The position numbers and the translations under genes are program-made. From the NCBI GenBank assembly GCA_905221605.1, contig CAJNDS010001979.1, positions 402,501-466,500 on the forward strand: 64,000 nucleotides of DNA. The letters are read 5' to 3'. Shown here in pieces: positions 1-12,352 of the stretch. The notes under the pieces are model-generated. The model was not told the DNA's origin, did no database searches, and was given only the letters and a program-made list of their open reading frames with translations. Numbering within the stretch: the first letter of the stretch is position 1; every line of letters begins with the position of its first letter. Origin of the DNA: Symbiodinium natans (Eukaryota > Sar > Dinophyceae > Suessiales > Symbiodiniaceae).

Positions 1-1450
1 TTTGGGATCACTGCTCAGTTGAAGTCAATGCAAAACAGATAGCCTGATTGAGCCATGTTCAATAGACGCCTGTTGAGGTTCACACCTTCGCTGCAAATCC
101 GATCGAGCCATGGCTGCACAAACACACCCCCCCAGAGGCAGACAAAAACGAGCTGAGTCGCCTGTGGAGGCGAGTTTGCATGCCCGTTCTTGTCAACTAC
201 CATTCTGGCTATATAGACAAACAAATTACAGTGACGTGCTAACTGGCCTATTTGCTTCCATTACAAACAAGAATATTAGTCAGCATCATGAAAAGAATAT
301 CCTACAACTATTTCCACTAGTGTTACTGTTAATGTTTGCTGCACAACACATGAACCTGAGGTCAGAATCTCCAATGCTTTGACTTCGTACCTATGCCACG
401 ACGGTCCCATCCCAGTGACCGCATCCTGAGGGCAAGGAGGCTGCGTATATCAGCGTACGCAGAGCCCGCTTCGTTGAGTGTCGCTTGAGTGTCGCTGGAC
501 TAGGTCCAGTGTCACATAGACAATGATGGCACACAGTGCTCAGCCTGGGCAGTTCGGGCCACCGCGCAGCTGCAGAGGAGAGATTGCACCTGCTGGTTCG
601 CATCCGCGGCATTCGCGGGCATGTGGGCCAGTGCGTGTGCCACGTGTCCGATTGGATGAAGAGCTGGGTGTCCGCCAGCTCCATGGGCGGGGTCGGAATC
701 AGTGTCGAGTCGCCAGTCGATGGCATGGCATCGATCGACGTTGGTGCATGCAAACCCAGGCTCTGGTGAGGGCGCAGAGGCCCTGTCTCGAGCACTATTT
801 GCTTGTCGCATAGCCGACCTGCTGGCGGGCAGGCCTCCACCCAGGGATCACCCGTTCGTGCCCGAAAAGCAAATGCCATTGGTGTCGACTGGTGCATTTC
901 AAGCACCGGAGCACCACCTTTCTTCAAATTTGGCAGGGCCATCCAGCGAATGCTGGCAGGTAGCTTACCCCAAATGCAAAAAAAGTGGGTTGGAAGCCAA
1001 CCACCTTGGGCGATAACGAGTGATCCGATTGCACGGCTTTAGGGTTGAGCCGAATCTCACACCTGCAGCTGTGCTTACGTCTCCGTTGAGGTAGCCTGGC
1101 CACAGCCACGGCAAAGCTTGCGTGAGACACAAGAAACTGAGTAACTTGCGTGTTTGTCTGCAAAACAAAACAACACTGGGGGGTGTCATTGGGCTGTCAA
1201 CTGGGTGTCATTCATGATCGTGTCATTGTCTGCTGATGCCAGATGTAGCGGGACATCCTCAACTAGTCTATGTCCACACGGCCCCCCTAAGAAGGTCTCG
1301 TGGTTGGGGCAAATTTCCGACGTCGCAAGTTGTGGCGGCGAGCTTCCTTCGCAGAGGGAGTCGTAAGATCAAGGCGTGTTGTGTTGAGATGAACTTTCGC
1401 TAGGCGTTTTACGGGATGCTGCATTCGCAAAATGCAAGAAAAGCAGGGTT
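1..1450. other. No gene recognised
   Basis: Complex sequence, AT-richer over about 200-370. Overlapping open frames occur on both strands with no recognisable domain or favoured frame. I see no RNA gene, repeat array or mobile element here. Confidence 0.4.
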
Positions 1451-1462
1451 TTGTATAGAAAC

Positions 1463-2038
1463 ATGCGATACCTCGCCACGCTGGCCCCTTCGTCAACGCA
1501 TCTGCGTAGGCCATCAAGGCAGCCCTGGCTGTATGCGTGGCGCTGGGAACGGGTCACATGTCAAGCTGCGAAGGTCAGAGTCCTCACGGGGGGCGCACTC
1601 CAGCGGTACGCCTGGAATACTTCAGATGCTGCGGTTTGCAGATTTAATTTACCCCTCATGGTCCAAGAACACCCGCTGGCAACTCTTACCTCTCTCGAAG
1701 CTGAATCGCTTTTGATCGCGTCCGCGTGGGACAGCGGCCGCAGAACATCGATGGAGCTTGGAGTCCTTGCGAAAGTTCAGGCCGCAAGCGATGCTCTCGG
1801 TCTCAGCCGCGTCTTCTGTCCCTCGTTGCTGCAGCGAGTGCTGCCTTTGGGCATATCTTCCATATCCCCCTCGGCGTCGACGTTGGCCGAGGTTCCGGGC
1901 AATTCTGAGTTCCACTTTGCAGCGCATTGGGCGCCCAGGACTTGCCGCACATGCATCTTCACCTCGGCACTGTGGATTGGGATCGGCAGCGAGGATCCAA
2001 GCAAAGAGCTCCAAGCGACCCCGCGCTGCATCGATTGA
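1463..2038 (+). CDS. Unidentified open frame, doubtful
   Basis: This open frame of 192 codons from ATG is among the longest of the left contig. It shows no domain, signal peptide or membrane segment that I recognise. The opposite strand is also open over much of the interval (1649-2092), which lowers its value as evidence. At this base composition one open frame of this size is expected by chance in 16 kb. No product is proposed. Confidence 0.15.
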   Translation: MRYLATLAPSSTHLRRPSRQPWLYAWRWERVTCQAAKVRVLTGGALQRYAWNTSDAAVCRFNLPLMVQEHPLATLTSLEAESLLIASAWDSGRRTSMELGVLAKVQAASDALGLSRVFCPSLLQRVLPLGISSISPSASTLAEVPGNSEFHFAAHWAPRTCRTCIFTSALWIGIGSEDPSKELQATPRCID

Positions 2039-4060
2039 TATCGATTGCAAGCCGTGATATCTTCTCCGGAGTTTTCCTTCAACGCACGTCATCTGTCACA
2101 ACTGCAGGGAGTTGGTTTCAGCCTCGGTGCCATTCGTGCCGTAGTGTCAAGGTTCCCGAGTACTTAGATGTACACTGCTCTTCTCGGAGCCAGAAATCTT
2201 GGTCGAGTGACTCAGGCCCTTCTGCTCTTGCCCAAATGCAGGTCACTCAGAAACTTTCCAAACATCGAGTCGCACCGTTTCCCTTCGAACCCCCATGAGT
2301 CAATGAGGATGGCTGACACTATCACTTGCTAACATCAGATATCACATTATCACATTCTTAATATAGTAAATCAGCCGCAGGTGTCTGAGGTGCCTATGCC
2401 GTGCCGCCTATGCCGCCTATGCACTCCATGGACTCCATGGCTAGCTTCTGTTTCGATTCAGCTCGTATAGAGGATCCTCCAAGGTCGGAAACCTGAGCTC
2501 GAACCCGTACCAGTCATGCACCTGTGGAAACTGCCATATCTGCCATAACTGCCATGATTGCCATGCTGGACACTTTTTGCAGAGCGCATTCTGCACATGC
2601 GCAGATGCGCCGGTGTTAGCCTCGCGTCCTCCCCTGCGCATGCACATGGCTCAGCCCGTTGAGCCATACTGCAACATGTGCCTCCTGAGCTTGAGTCGTT
2701 GTCGGTTCTGCCTAGCCAAGATGAATAGGAGGGCCCAAGCGTACTGACGGCCTTGAAGGCTCCTTGAGGCTCCTTGAAGGCTCCTTGAAGGCTCCTTGAA
2801 GGCTCTCAAGGCATTTCGCCAAGTGGTCGCACAGCTGGGTGAACAGCCAGTGCAACCACTACAAGATGTACAGCCATTGGCCCAGACCCAAATCACTGGA
2901 GGTCTGGATTCAATTCTCATCCAGAGGCCAACCGTTTGATAATGGTTTTGGATGCTGGTCCGGGGTGGGGGATGACCATGTTGAACCTCACTAGGCTCCG
3001 CCGCTTAAATTCAAGGCTGACAGAATCCCCCCCCCCCACCAATAAAGCTCCGCAGGCTCCGCAGGACTACGCCTCTGTCACTAGCTTTCGGTGCGCCAGG
3101 CCCCAGTTTCATTTGACTCTTGGCTTTGTCCAAAAGGAAGCTTCGCCTCTGTCTGCGGATGTCCCCTATTGAAGCACGAGGTTGGAAGCACTGGCGGTTT
3201 GAGCGGTTTGAGCATCAAGCTGAGAGGCTGTTGAGCATCGCTGAAAACAGGCCGGGATTGTTTGCTCGGGGATCGCCTTCCCTTTGTTCACTGCTGCAGT
3301 CAGCCATCTCAACCCGCTCGTCAGTCAGCTCAGATGTGGCTGAGCTTTGCGCGTCAGGTGAGAATCCAGGTTGTGACTAAGTTGTGACGACACTTCCATG
3401 CTTCACCCAGTTCCAGCTCCACTCTAGTTTATGCAGTCGTGCGAGCTTTGCAATCACCGTGCCTTCACGCACGACCGGCATCCAGCTGCCGAACCCGGCC
3501 TGTGTCTCGCGGAGCCCAGCTGGAATGCAGGCCTTCGCCCTCCGCATGTGAGGAGCACTTTGCCAACATCAGCCTGCCCTGTTTCAATCTGCTTCCTTGC
3601 CTGGCGTTTCTGGTTCTCGGCTCCGATGTGTCCGGCGCACGCAAGCACCGCGAGCCCGAAGCTGGCCACTGCATGACATAACAGCACATGGCAGCAAGGC
3701 CTTACAGGTGTCATTTTGGCATATCATCTAGAGCCCAAGGTGACGGGGACCGCTTTGGCATGGAAGGCCATTGAGCGGCTTGGCCCTGTCAGCAACGTTG
3801 ATGTGCCTTTCCACCATGATGCCACAGGCCGCCGCAACACTGGCGGCACTGTGAGAGACTTGCTACGTCTCTCCGAGGTCTCTCCGAGTTGACGACGGAG
3901 GTGTGTTATTTGTGCCACTGGCCTTGGCTCAAGGGACTAAAGCAGATGTCTGTGAGCCAGCGCCAGATTACAGTTGAAGCCGCCCTCCCACCAAGCCCAG
4001 CCTCGTCATTGATTCACCAGGCAGGATTGCTTTTCCAAAAGATTTAGCGGCTTCGCCTGT
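2039..4060. other. Intergenic or intronic sequence with short repeats
   Basis: No convincing gene. A short 9-bp CTGCCATAN-type repeat lies at about 2529-2565. Near 3923 a 10-base match to the end of the dinoflagellate spliced leader occurs and is discussed under rejected items. Confidence 0.35.
2752..2806 (+). repeat. 11-bp minisatellite
   Basis: About five tandem copies of TCCTTGAAGGC, the first one base shorter. No open frame or gene border depends on it. Confidence 0.85.
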
Positions 4061-4107
4061 TGTTCTTGCAAGGTTCTGGGCTCCCGTTTTTGAATATACA
4101 GACAGAC

Positions 4108-4236
4108 AGGATTCAGGAAACCAGCTTCAGGAAACTGCCGCGATTCAGGAAACTAAGACTCAGGAAACTACGCGAAATTCAGGAAACCACGCGATTCAAG
4201 AAACCACGCGGTTCAGGAAACCACGGGATTCAGTTG
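4108..4236 (+). repeat. Minisatellite, 16-20 bp unit
   Basis: Six or more degenerate copies of a unit around GATTCAGGAAACCACGC, with unit length varying slightly. The tract lies inside an open frame (4060-4485) that would be repetitive and basic; I do not treat that frame as a gene. Confidence 0.8.
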
Positions 4237-4615
4237 CCAGCCCCCTCTCCCACAAGGAATGTGTCCCAGGGAGGTCCCAGAAAAGTCCCACAGGAGGTGG
4301 GGGTGGAGGGGGGGTCGCAGGGGAAGGTGGGCAAGCGGCGTAACGCTTTCAAGCGCTTTTTCGGCTGCTCCCAGCAAGGTTTCAAGTTCCAGAAAGTTAA
4401 GGGTGCATCCCCGAAGCTTCCAATAAAGGGTCCATGCAGGTCACAGGGGGTTCGAAAAGAGCTCAGACGGTCCCAGGCAGCTTGAGGGGGGTTCCCAGGG
4501 CGTTGCAGGGGGTCGCTTTTTGGGACTAGGAGGCCAAAGCTCGTTTTTCCGCGGCGTGGGATTGGGTCTGCTGGTTCCAAACACCTACAATATCGGCCGG
4601 AGGCCGAGGCGAATA

Positions 4616-4675
4616 TAGAATAGCATAGCATAGCATAGAAAAGCAGAGTGTAGCATATAGCATACAGTATTATGA
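4616..4675 (+). repeat. TAGCA pentamer microsatellite
   Basis: Tandem and near-tandem TAGCA units grading into AT-rich sequence that continues to about 4705. Confidence 0.75.
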
Positions 4676-4704
4676 TATGATAGGATTCAATACATTTTAC
4701 ATAC

Positions 4705-5703
4705 ATGCTACCCCAGGTGGCCGCTTCACGCTACGTCATTGACGCCAGAATGGGCCAAGACATCTCGTGGTTTGCGATCCTGTCGATGCTCTTCCTGCAG
4801 TTTGCCAGCAGTGCCAAAAGTCCGGTCCCGGTGCTGCACAGGGCATCGCAGGGCATTTCCAGCCGTTGTTTTGTTGCCCTTAGTGATGGTATTTGTGCAG
4901 TCTTGTGGCCTCGAGGACGACGCTCCAAGCATTGTTTGATTGACGGCAGCTCGGTCGTGCCACGGTGCAAGCGGCCGAGGTCGGCTTCAAAGTCTACTCA
5001 ATGCAGTTTCGCATGATGCAACTGCTCGACATTCTACCGTGCTGATGCAAAGCCCCAGCCTCAGAGTGGGCAAATGGGACGTGATGCTGAAGCATGGACG
5101 AAAAAACAGCAAGGACCGCGGCAGTGCAATCCTTGCCAAGCATGAAGCCGCAGACTTCAATCAATAGCCATGCCTTTGACCCAGCCGAAAAGATTTCGGC
5201 TGGCCCTGACAGCGGCACCACACTGAACAGAATCCGGCAGTGATGTCCGATTCCCCTTATATGTTTTCACAGTAAACCCTCATACGGGACCAGTAAATTC
5301 CTAACACAATGAGATCCTTGCTGGGGGGGGGGGCTTGATGGGGTGAAAGGCGTAGTTTGCACTTGTCGGCTGTTCGCAAATTGTTTGTGCAAGTGAGCCG
5401 CAGGAATTGACTTAACGCCCAAAATTGGCGCACCGCATTTGGAGAGCTTTGCTTAAATGCCTCAAGCTTAAGCACGCCATCTAGTGCGCCCATGTGTCCC
5501 TTAAACTTAGGTGGATCTGTGCAGCCTTTGACCGCAGGCGTTCTGAGGCATGTTGCTGGCACGTCGCAGACGCTCGCGTGACCGATCAAGCCTTCCTTAT
5601 CGGACGCGCCTCGCGCAGTCCACATATTCCACCATGTCATTGCAACGACCATGGGCCCGGAAATGCCCGGAAGCCGGAGACAGCCAGTCCGGGCACGAGT
5701 GGG
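4705..5703. other. No gene recognised
   Basis: Open frames on both strands, including 5257-5724 on the minus strand, show no recognisable domain. A G run lies at about 5325-5333. Nothing else stands out. Confidence 0.35.
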
Positions 5704-5989
5704 GGCCGTTGGCCTCTTAGGCAATTGTCCGTGATCGCCGCGCGCCCTCTCATTGAGAAGCTCGCGTGAGCACAGCGCTTAGTCTGAGCCGTGCGTCAAG
5801 ACTAGTCTACCTATAGTAGCCCGGCATTCAACGCACGAAAGGCCTCGTATAATTAACAGCGTGAAGTATGTCTGAAAAGCCCACGTTGGCATACCCCCAG
5901 GTACTATGCCTACAACCGGCTGGGGAGGGTGCGACAGCTGCGTCCCACCCGGCGGACCGCGCATCGTTGCGGGGGCCGCGCGACCTACA
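5704..5989 (+). repeat. Segmental duplication, copy 1
   Basis: This block recurs 580-615 bp downstream at 6286-6603. Shared landmarks in the same order are GGCCTYYTAGGCAA, GTGAGCACAGCGCT, TAGCCCGGCATTCA, GTGAAGTATGTCTG and GCGACCTAC. The copies differ by substitutions and indels, so the event is not recent. No coding function is evident. Confidence 0.85.
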
Positions 5990-6285
5990 CAGTCCTGCCT
6001 GCAGACGTGCTCACTGCAGACAAGCTCAGACTTGGAGGTGTCATCCGTCAGGCCCAAACCTAATTTGTGTGATTGGTTTCTGCCAGCCTGAGGTCAGTTC
6101 TTCCAAGGCTGCTGGCTGTGCCACTTCTGCCAGCTACACCTTGCTAGGAGTTGCTCGCGGTCCTTGTGCCCTGAGCCAGGCCATCATGTTGATGCCTCGT
6201 CGCGGGCCGAGCCTTTGCGATCGGAAGGCCTCCTGCATCGAACCCAGGCGCGAGCGCGGCTGTTCCTGATCCGGTCATTTTGCAG

Positions 6286-6603
6286 GCCTTTGGCCTTCTA
6301 GGCAAATGCCCGTGACAGCGCGCCCCCCTGCTTCTCGCTCGCCTGAGCACAGCGCTGGCGTGAGCACAGCGCTGGTAGCCCGGCATTCAGCGCATGAAAG
6401 GCTTCATACTGCACAAGAGGCCCGTGAAGTATGTCTGCTTCGCTCATCACAGCTTCGCCGTTTGCTGCAGTACCTCAGGGCAAAACTGTCTAATGACCCA
6501 TCCACAGCAGTCCCAGCTGGCGCAGGAAAAATCCCATCGATGGGCTTTCAACGTTGGCGTACCCCGCCGACCGCGCATCGTTGCGGAGGCCGCGCGACCT
6601 ACA
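6286..6603 (+). repeat. Segmental duplication, copy 2
   Basis: Second copy of the block at 5704-5989. It is longer because of an extra GTGAGCACAGCGCTGG unit near 6343-6372 and an insertion after GAAGTATGTCTG. The spacer 5990-6285 is single copy in this window. Confidence 0.85.
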
Positions 6604-9577
6604 AAGGGCGCACGACTGCCCCGCTCAGGTGCTCCCTGTGTGTGACACAGCGTCGGCCACTGTAAGAGTCGGCAGCACGGTCCAGCTGTTGTAAATGCCA
6701 TCTCTTGGCACAGCAATTGCATTTTGCATGACCTGCTTTGCACATGTTGTGCAATCCACGCCTCCCCGCTGAACTGTGGTTCTGTCCCTGTTCAAGGTTT
6801 GCTTTGCCCTGAGCTGAGTCACAACCTCAAGGTAAGCGTGAAGGGCTCCAACAGGGATGACAAAGGACTCGAAGCATGAGGAAGCCGAGGCCGGTGACCA
6901 TGTACTGCGGGGCAAATACTCAGCATTGATAACCAGATTAGCTGGTGGTCTGTTTAACAGAGGGTGTCTGTCCTGCGTCTTCTCTCAAGAACCGTGACAT
7001 CAGTCTCAGGACCCATTCGGTCCTTCGAGCTTTTAACACATTTTAACACTGCTGGGAACTTTAGAATACTTCCGACTCCGAACGGTTCCCGACTGTTTGG
7101 GGCCGTTTCTGAACAGCTTTGTCTGAGAATGCTCGACAGTTCCTGAGAGCTGTCTGACGGTTCCAGAGCCCCTGTTAGCACATTTGGCACCCACACACAA
7201 ACAAACCACAGAGCATTCCAAAGGACCATGCAACACTAGAACCGAACAAGTTGTTCGTCACATAATAGGGGTTCTGCAGTGGTTCTGCGACTGTGCCGGA
7301 GAGCGAGGCGTGCCGGCGTGAGATCCTTGGGGAGGGGGTGTGTAACAGGCTGGCTCCTGCGGGCTGAGATGCTTCTGCCTTTGCCTTTGGTGGCCTTCTT
7401 GGCAGTTGTCTGGGACAGGAAGGACTGCTTGCTGCCGGATGGTCTGCAAGATTATGAGCTGTCCAGCGGCGTGCTCAAAAGCTGGCCGCTGCAAATCTGC
7501 CACCGAGTAGGTTCAGTCAAGCCTTGGCTCTTCGGACCAGGCCGCAGCTTGAGGGCTGGCGGGCTGGAGCCTACGCTGTGAAGGCAGCCGTTGCCAGCCG
7601 CCGTGTCATGACTCACTCCGGAAGCAGCGGCGACAGGCATGATGGGGACGATGCACGGGATATGCAGTGATCCGCTCCATGGGCCATCCCCCGAGAACAC
7701 GTTGTTTTCGACACTCAAGCGCCCGCCACAGGTGTGCGCAGTGATCGGCTGGAGGTAAGACCGAGTGCACTTCGAGTTGCGGGCTGGGCAGTTAGCCAGC
7801 TCTCCGACAGTTACGTGATTTGAGCAGTTTGTCTTGCACATGTGTTGACGATGATTTGCAAGTGTAGTCAGTTGCAGTGTGTCCTGGTTCCATTCCTCGC
7901 CCATCAGCCGATCAGCATGGATGACTGCAGAGGAGTACTAAGGACATCTAAGGATCATCTGTCTGGACGGCGTGCCGAGGCTAACTCTTAGGAAGCCTTT
8001 CAAGGCAAATGCACAGCCGGGAGCTCCGCCTCAGCAAAGCTCGGTGGCACCCTCCCGACAAAGCACCAAAGCAGCCAAAGCACCTTTAAGGTGCTGTTAG
8101 CCGAGGTTTGGGCCGCGATGCCGACCTTGGAGTGGTCCCGAGGACACATGACGACGCCATATCCCCTTCGTGGCGGGGTGAACTCTTGGTTGAGTTCCAG
8201 AGGGCTCGCAGCCCGGATCATCAGCAACCTTTGCATCTGCCTCTGCGTTCCGACGAAGAAGGCGCTTCTTGGCAGCTGTCTTGTTGGGACAGGGATCCCT
8301 GGTTTCAAAGGTGCCACGTGACCGTTGCGAGTGAGCCACAGGAGCTGGCAGATCATGAGATCTCGGAGATCTCGAGCCTGCTCATCAAGTGGTGCCCGCG
8401 CGGTTCCCCTTGCTGGTAGGTTTCACTTCACCGTTTTGACCGTGACATCACATGGGCTCTGGGGCCTTGAGGGCCATAAGTGGGCCATATAAGCACCAGA
8501 TCGCATTACAGGCGGCGCCGTGCAGCCCTTGGAGCCTGTGCCTGAGGATGCCCTGGCAGCCTCTGCGCCGTTCTGTAGCAGGTGACAAGCCTGGTGAGAA
8601 GGAGATCCGCAAATGCATTCGCCGTGCCATCGAGGTTTGGGAGTTGCGGTCTATCTAAAGGATATTGAGCCTGCGCCACGCGTAGGTATGCGACAGGCCG
8701 AATGGCGTAAAAAAATGAACCTTCTCTCTGACTGAGTCCACGCAGGGCGACTTGCGAGCACATCCGTCTTGAACGGGTTCTCGAGAAACAGCTGCCCGAG
8801 AAGTCGAAGTTGGCTAGCCCCACTCCGCCTTCAATAACATCATTCTCTAATTGGCGCTTTTGGGAACATACGTTTCTCGCAGCCGGATGCAAGAGTACTA
8901 TGTGCAATAATATCATAAGTGAACGTAGCTGCCTTGCTGCGTCCAGATCAATGAGCACAACGTCCCACGGATCCAACGCGCAGCTTTCGATTACTCACGT
9001 CGCAGAGCAATCATCAGCCCATGTATCAGTGACCGAAGGCTATCATTCGTTGTTCTTGCCAGTGCCTTGAAAGACCATATCGACCACAAGTATAAGGTTC
9101 AGAGGTTTGGCATAGATGGAGCCTGGAAATCTTGCACAAAGACGTCACTGTAGTAGAGCTGGACCCTCACCAGTGCATGTGGGCCCTGCTTCTGATTTTC
9201 GGACGTGCGTTGAAGCCGACACCCCGGCACGCCTGAGTTGTCCGTCAGGCCGGACAGGTTGGACAGGCTTTTGAAGGCACGACCTGACCAGAATTGACAA
9301 AAGCGTTTGGCGACATCTCGACAATCTCGAGATGCCGAAGCGCGGCTTAGTTAGAGTTGCTTGTCGAAGGAGGACAATGACTATTGTTGACCTGAGTAGA
9401 GTTCTCAGTGGGCGGTTTGTGGCGCCTGTGGCCATGGCGAGAGCACAGCCTTGAGGTTACGCAGGGCTGCAGGCCCGAAGCTGGGCAGAGCCCAGGAGAA
9501 CCGAGGCCGAACCTAGGCCAGTAACCATCCACAAAACGAGGATGCGCAAGGCCCTCAAGGCCCTTCAGACCCTGTGA
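6604..9577. other. Complex sequence, no firm gene
   Basis: Short open frames occur on both strands without a recognisable family. On the minus strand, 8097-8339 and the region around 7372-7415 both read as lysine-rich peptides with a TA-KK core, which may be two copies of a small coding motif or chance. The motif TTTTGGGAACATA near 8858 recurs in the right contig at about 53256. Confidence 0.3.
8523..8658 (+). CDS. Possible 3' coding segment ending in a stop
   Basis: An open stretch of about 45 codons ends at a stop at 8656-8658 and contains the charged sequence GEKEIRKCIRRAIEVWEL, which has the look of an amphipathic helix. Codons are G/C-ending. No family is recognised and no splice border is clear, so this is only a candidate terminal exon. 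Confidence 0.25.
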
Positions 9578-10195
9578 ATGTTTCAAGTAGGTCTCGAACA
9601 GCGCGGCTTCACAAGTAATACGACCCTTGATTTAGAGAACCTGCTTGAGCGAAGGCAGATTCTGAGCCTCAGGCCTGTGAGGACTGTCAGGCTGCGCCGC
9701 GTGCGCCGGGTACCAGTACAGGCTCCCCTGTCCCTGCAAAGCTCCTGTCGCCTGCGCCTCTTTTGTCTGTCCACGGGACTTAGATCCTTCGACGCAGTCT
9801 TGGTGCTCTTTTTTTTTGCTCATGCGACTCATGCGTCAGGCCTCCGGCAACTCCATGTCCATGCGCCCTCCATTGGCAAGATTGGCAAGGCATGTGAGGC
9901 ACCACTGGGAGTGCACAGCATGCCACTAGCGCAGTGTGTGCAGCACGCGTTGTGTGCGAATGCCCTTGGCAGCCTTGGCACCAGCACGGTTGCGAAGCGC
10001 CGCAGCCAGAACAACGCTGCAGACGAGCCTTTCTGCCGCGAATCGACGAGAAGACGGACGCCGCGGGTGTGCCACCTCTGTCTTCCCATGCCATCCCATG
10101 CCATCCCATGCCATCCCATGCCTGCCAGGGCTTTAGTGCGTCGGCCTGATAGCGCGACCAGATGCACCAGCAACTTGAAACTCAGATGGAGATGA
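9578..10195 (+). CDS. Unidentified open frame, doubtful
   Basis: 205 codons from ATG. The product would be rich in Arg, Leu and Ser. Its C-terminal part is encoded by the 10-bp CCCATGCCAT repeat. The minus strand is also open across much of the interval. No domain is recognised. Likely a chance frame. Confidence 0.15.
   Translation: MFQVGLEQRGFTSNTTLDLENLLERRQILSLRPVRTVRLRRVRRVPVQAPLSLQSSCRLRLFCLSTGLRSFDAVLVLFFFAHATHASGLRQLHVHAPSIGKIGKACEAPLGVHSMPLAQCVQHALCANALGSLGTSTVAKRRSQNNAADEPFCRESTRRRTPRVCHLCLPMPSHAIPCHPMPARALVRRPDSATRCTSNLKLRWR
10085..10122 (+). repeat. 10-bp minisatellite CCCATGCCAT
   Basis: Almost four perfect tandem copies. Confidence 0.9.
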
Positions 10196-10199
10196 TTGA

Positions 10200-11276
10200 C
10201 AAATGAGTCAGATAAGTGACCTTTCTCCGTGGATGTGCGCTTTTGCACCGGAAGCATGTGACATGAGCGCGATCAGCTCCATGGATCAGTGGGTCCATAT
10301 CATGATGAGATCCCGAATGTGCGTTCCTCCATCCAGCTCTGATTCAGAACAAAGCATTCCCTGGCCCAGTTGTGAAGTGGCACCGGCTTCGTGGTTCATA
10401 TATGATGTAGTATAGTTATGTACCGCTCACGGCCAATACCACAGCCCAGTCCAGGGCCGTGAGGCACTCCTCTGTGCGTCCATTCGTGGCGGGAGAAGGA
10501 TTTGAAGGTCTGCTTTCTGCTGACCTTTTTGCGTCATCTCTTCCTTTTCATGTTTGGTGCACTGAGCAGCCGGTGTGCAGCGAAAGCATGCCAAGCCCAG
10601 GTACTCGTAGAGACTTTAGTTTGCTTATGCAGCAATGCCGCAGTTTCCCCAGGTACATGCAGTGCTTCGTTCTGGCGCGGGCTCCACGCAGCACAGTGCT
10701 GTTCTTCTGCAAAACGGGAAGCAGCTCGCCGGCTTCCACTCTAAGCTTCCCCAGTGTACCCCTACGGGCTATGTGAGACGGGTCGACTCGGATGCACTGC
10801 AGCCCATTAGCACTGAGGACTCTGCCCATGCGGTCCCGGTTAGGATCCAGTGACCCTACGTGACCCAATCCCACTTCCCATCTACAGATGACAGGAGCCA
10901 CCAGCGGATGGAATTGAAACACCTCTCGCTCGGCATAGTTTCCTATCGGTCCCGCCTGGAAGGCCCCAGGCACGGATAAGGTCGGGCTTGCGTAAGCTAT
11001 TCATATAATGCTCATCCTAATGATCACCTACAGACGGGCTCTAGAGGTTCCCAGTCACCAACAAAAACAATGGACATGGCGTTCGGGATGGCCAGACACG
11101 TTGGCCTGCAGCCAAGCGCTCCGCGCCCTGCTGCGGGCATCTGCAGGCACAAGGAGGAGCCCTCGCACGCATTGACAGCACGGAGATTAGAAGAGGTGCG
11201 GTCCAATTTGTTCGTGAGGGCTTCCGCTCCAACTCCTTGTGTGACTGCCCAGGCGTCCAGGCTTGCGGACAAAGCT
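10200..11276. other. No gene recognised
   Basis: Overlapping short frames on both strands; no domain, repeat array or RNA gene seen. Confidence 0.35.
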
Positions 11277-11353
11277 TGGAGGGTTTGGGGTGTGGGGTTT
11301 AGGGTTGAGGGTTTAGGGTTGAGGGTTGAGGGTTTAGGGTTTAGGGTTTAGAG
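11277..11353 (+). repeat. Isolated TTTAGGG-like tract in the left contig
   Basis: Roughly ten degenerate heptamers of the types TTTAGGG, TTGAGGG and TTTGGGG in G-rich orientation. It is the only such tract I found in 1-16602, against many dozens in the right contig. Its presence supports both contigs belonging to the same genome. Confidence 0.9.
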
Positions 11354-12294
11354 GACATGCGATCGTGGACGGAGTCCTTGGCAACAAGGTTCGGGTCTGC
11401 TACGGGTCGTGCATGATCTCCGGCCCCTGGCAGTTTGCAGCCTGTCTTGCAAGCTTCACGGCTCCGACCCAACTCAGCTGGAGTTGGCCATTAAGCCACG
11501 CAGCCAATCTTGTAGAGGGTTCTCAGACTTCTCTGCCTCCTTTGTCAAAGGACATCATCTCCTGCATTTCACCGCCCTTGTGCCGTTCCGATTCCGTGCC
11601 ATCTTCACTGCATCTACTTGTTGCCAGCTGCTATATCCTTCATGAGTTTGTCATTCGTACGAATGTCACTAAAGCCTCCACGCCCCTGGCCACCCAGGCA
11701 TGCTGCGCCCGCCGTCCGCAGTGACCAGCTTCACGTCCCCACTCCTGTGTCGAGGTCCTCCATGGCTCTCGGGGTGTTAGGTGGGAGGTGTGCCCAAAGC
11801 GTTTGTGCCGGTGAGTTCATGGTGGCAGACAACCTTGATTACTCAGTTGTCCAAGGCGGCGGCTTTGGCATGGATCGTCCGGCCCACTGCCTCGCAGGTA
11901 GCGCAGCAAACCAGACCTGTGGCGAGTCCCACGCGCGTGTGGCTCCAGACCTGCGTGCGCAGCTGTGAGCTTTCGCATTTACAAAATGGATCTGCATATG
12001 CAAGTGATCCAATCTCTCGAAAACGCACAAGACGTCTCACAGAGATGTGAGAGGGTTGATAAATCTGCTTGCTTCGTGTCTTGATCAGAGAGATTCCAGG
12101 CAGTTGTTGCCAGGTCCTACAAGAGGATAGGTTGATTGTTTTCTGCATTTATGTTACATGCCTGTTTATTTTAGGACAGTTGTACATAGTGCGGGAGTCT
12201 TTCTTCACTTCCAGCGTCTTCAGAGGGAGTTCAAGGTTGAGAGTGGGAATGGCTGATGAAAAGGGCTTGCTCCAGAGCTCCACACGTCCAGCCG

Positions 12295-12352
12295 TGCACC
12301 CTTGACTGCACCCTTGACTACACCCTTGACCGCACCCTCAACTGCACCCTCA
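12295..12352 (+). repeat. 12-bp minisatellite
   Basis: Five copies of a unit close to TGCACCCTTGAC, the last two reading TGCACCCTCAA. Confidence 0.8.

Noticed and set aside
1649-2092. Minus-strand frame opposite 1463-2038
   Set aside because: No domain, and both strands open together suggests composition rather than selection.
3908-4047. Relict spliced-leader sequence (TTGGCTCAAG at about 3923) followed by an ATG
   Set aside because: Only ten bases match the end of the dinoflagellate leader, the upstream leader bases do not match, and the following frame is only 33 codons. One such match is not unlikely by chance.
4060-4485. 141-codon + strand frame as a gene
   Set aside because: Its N-terminal half is a minisatellite and the rest shows no recognised domain; the minus strand is also open.
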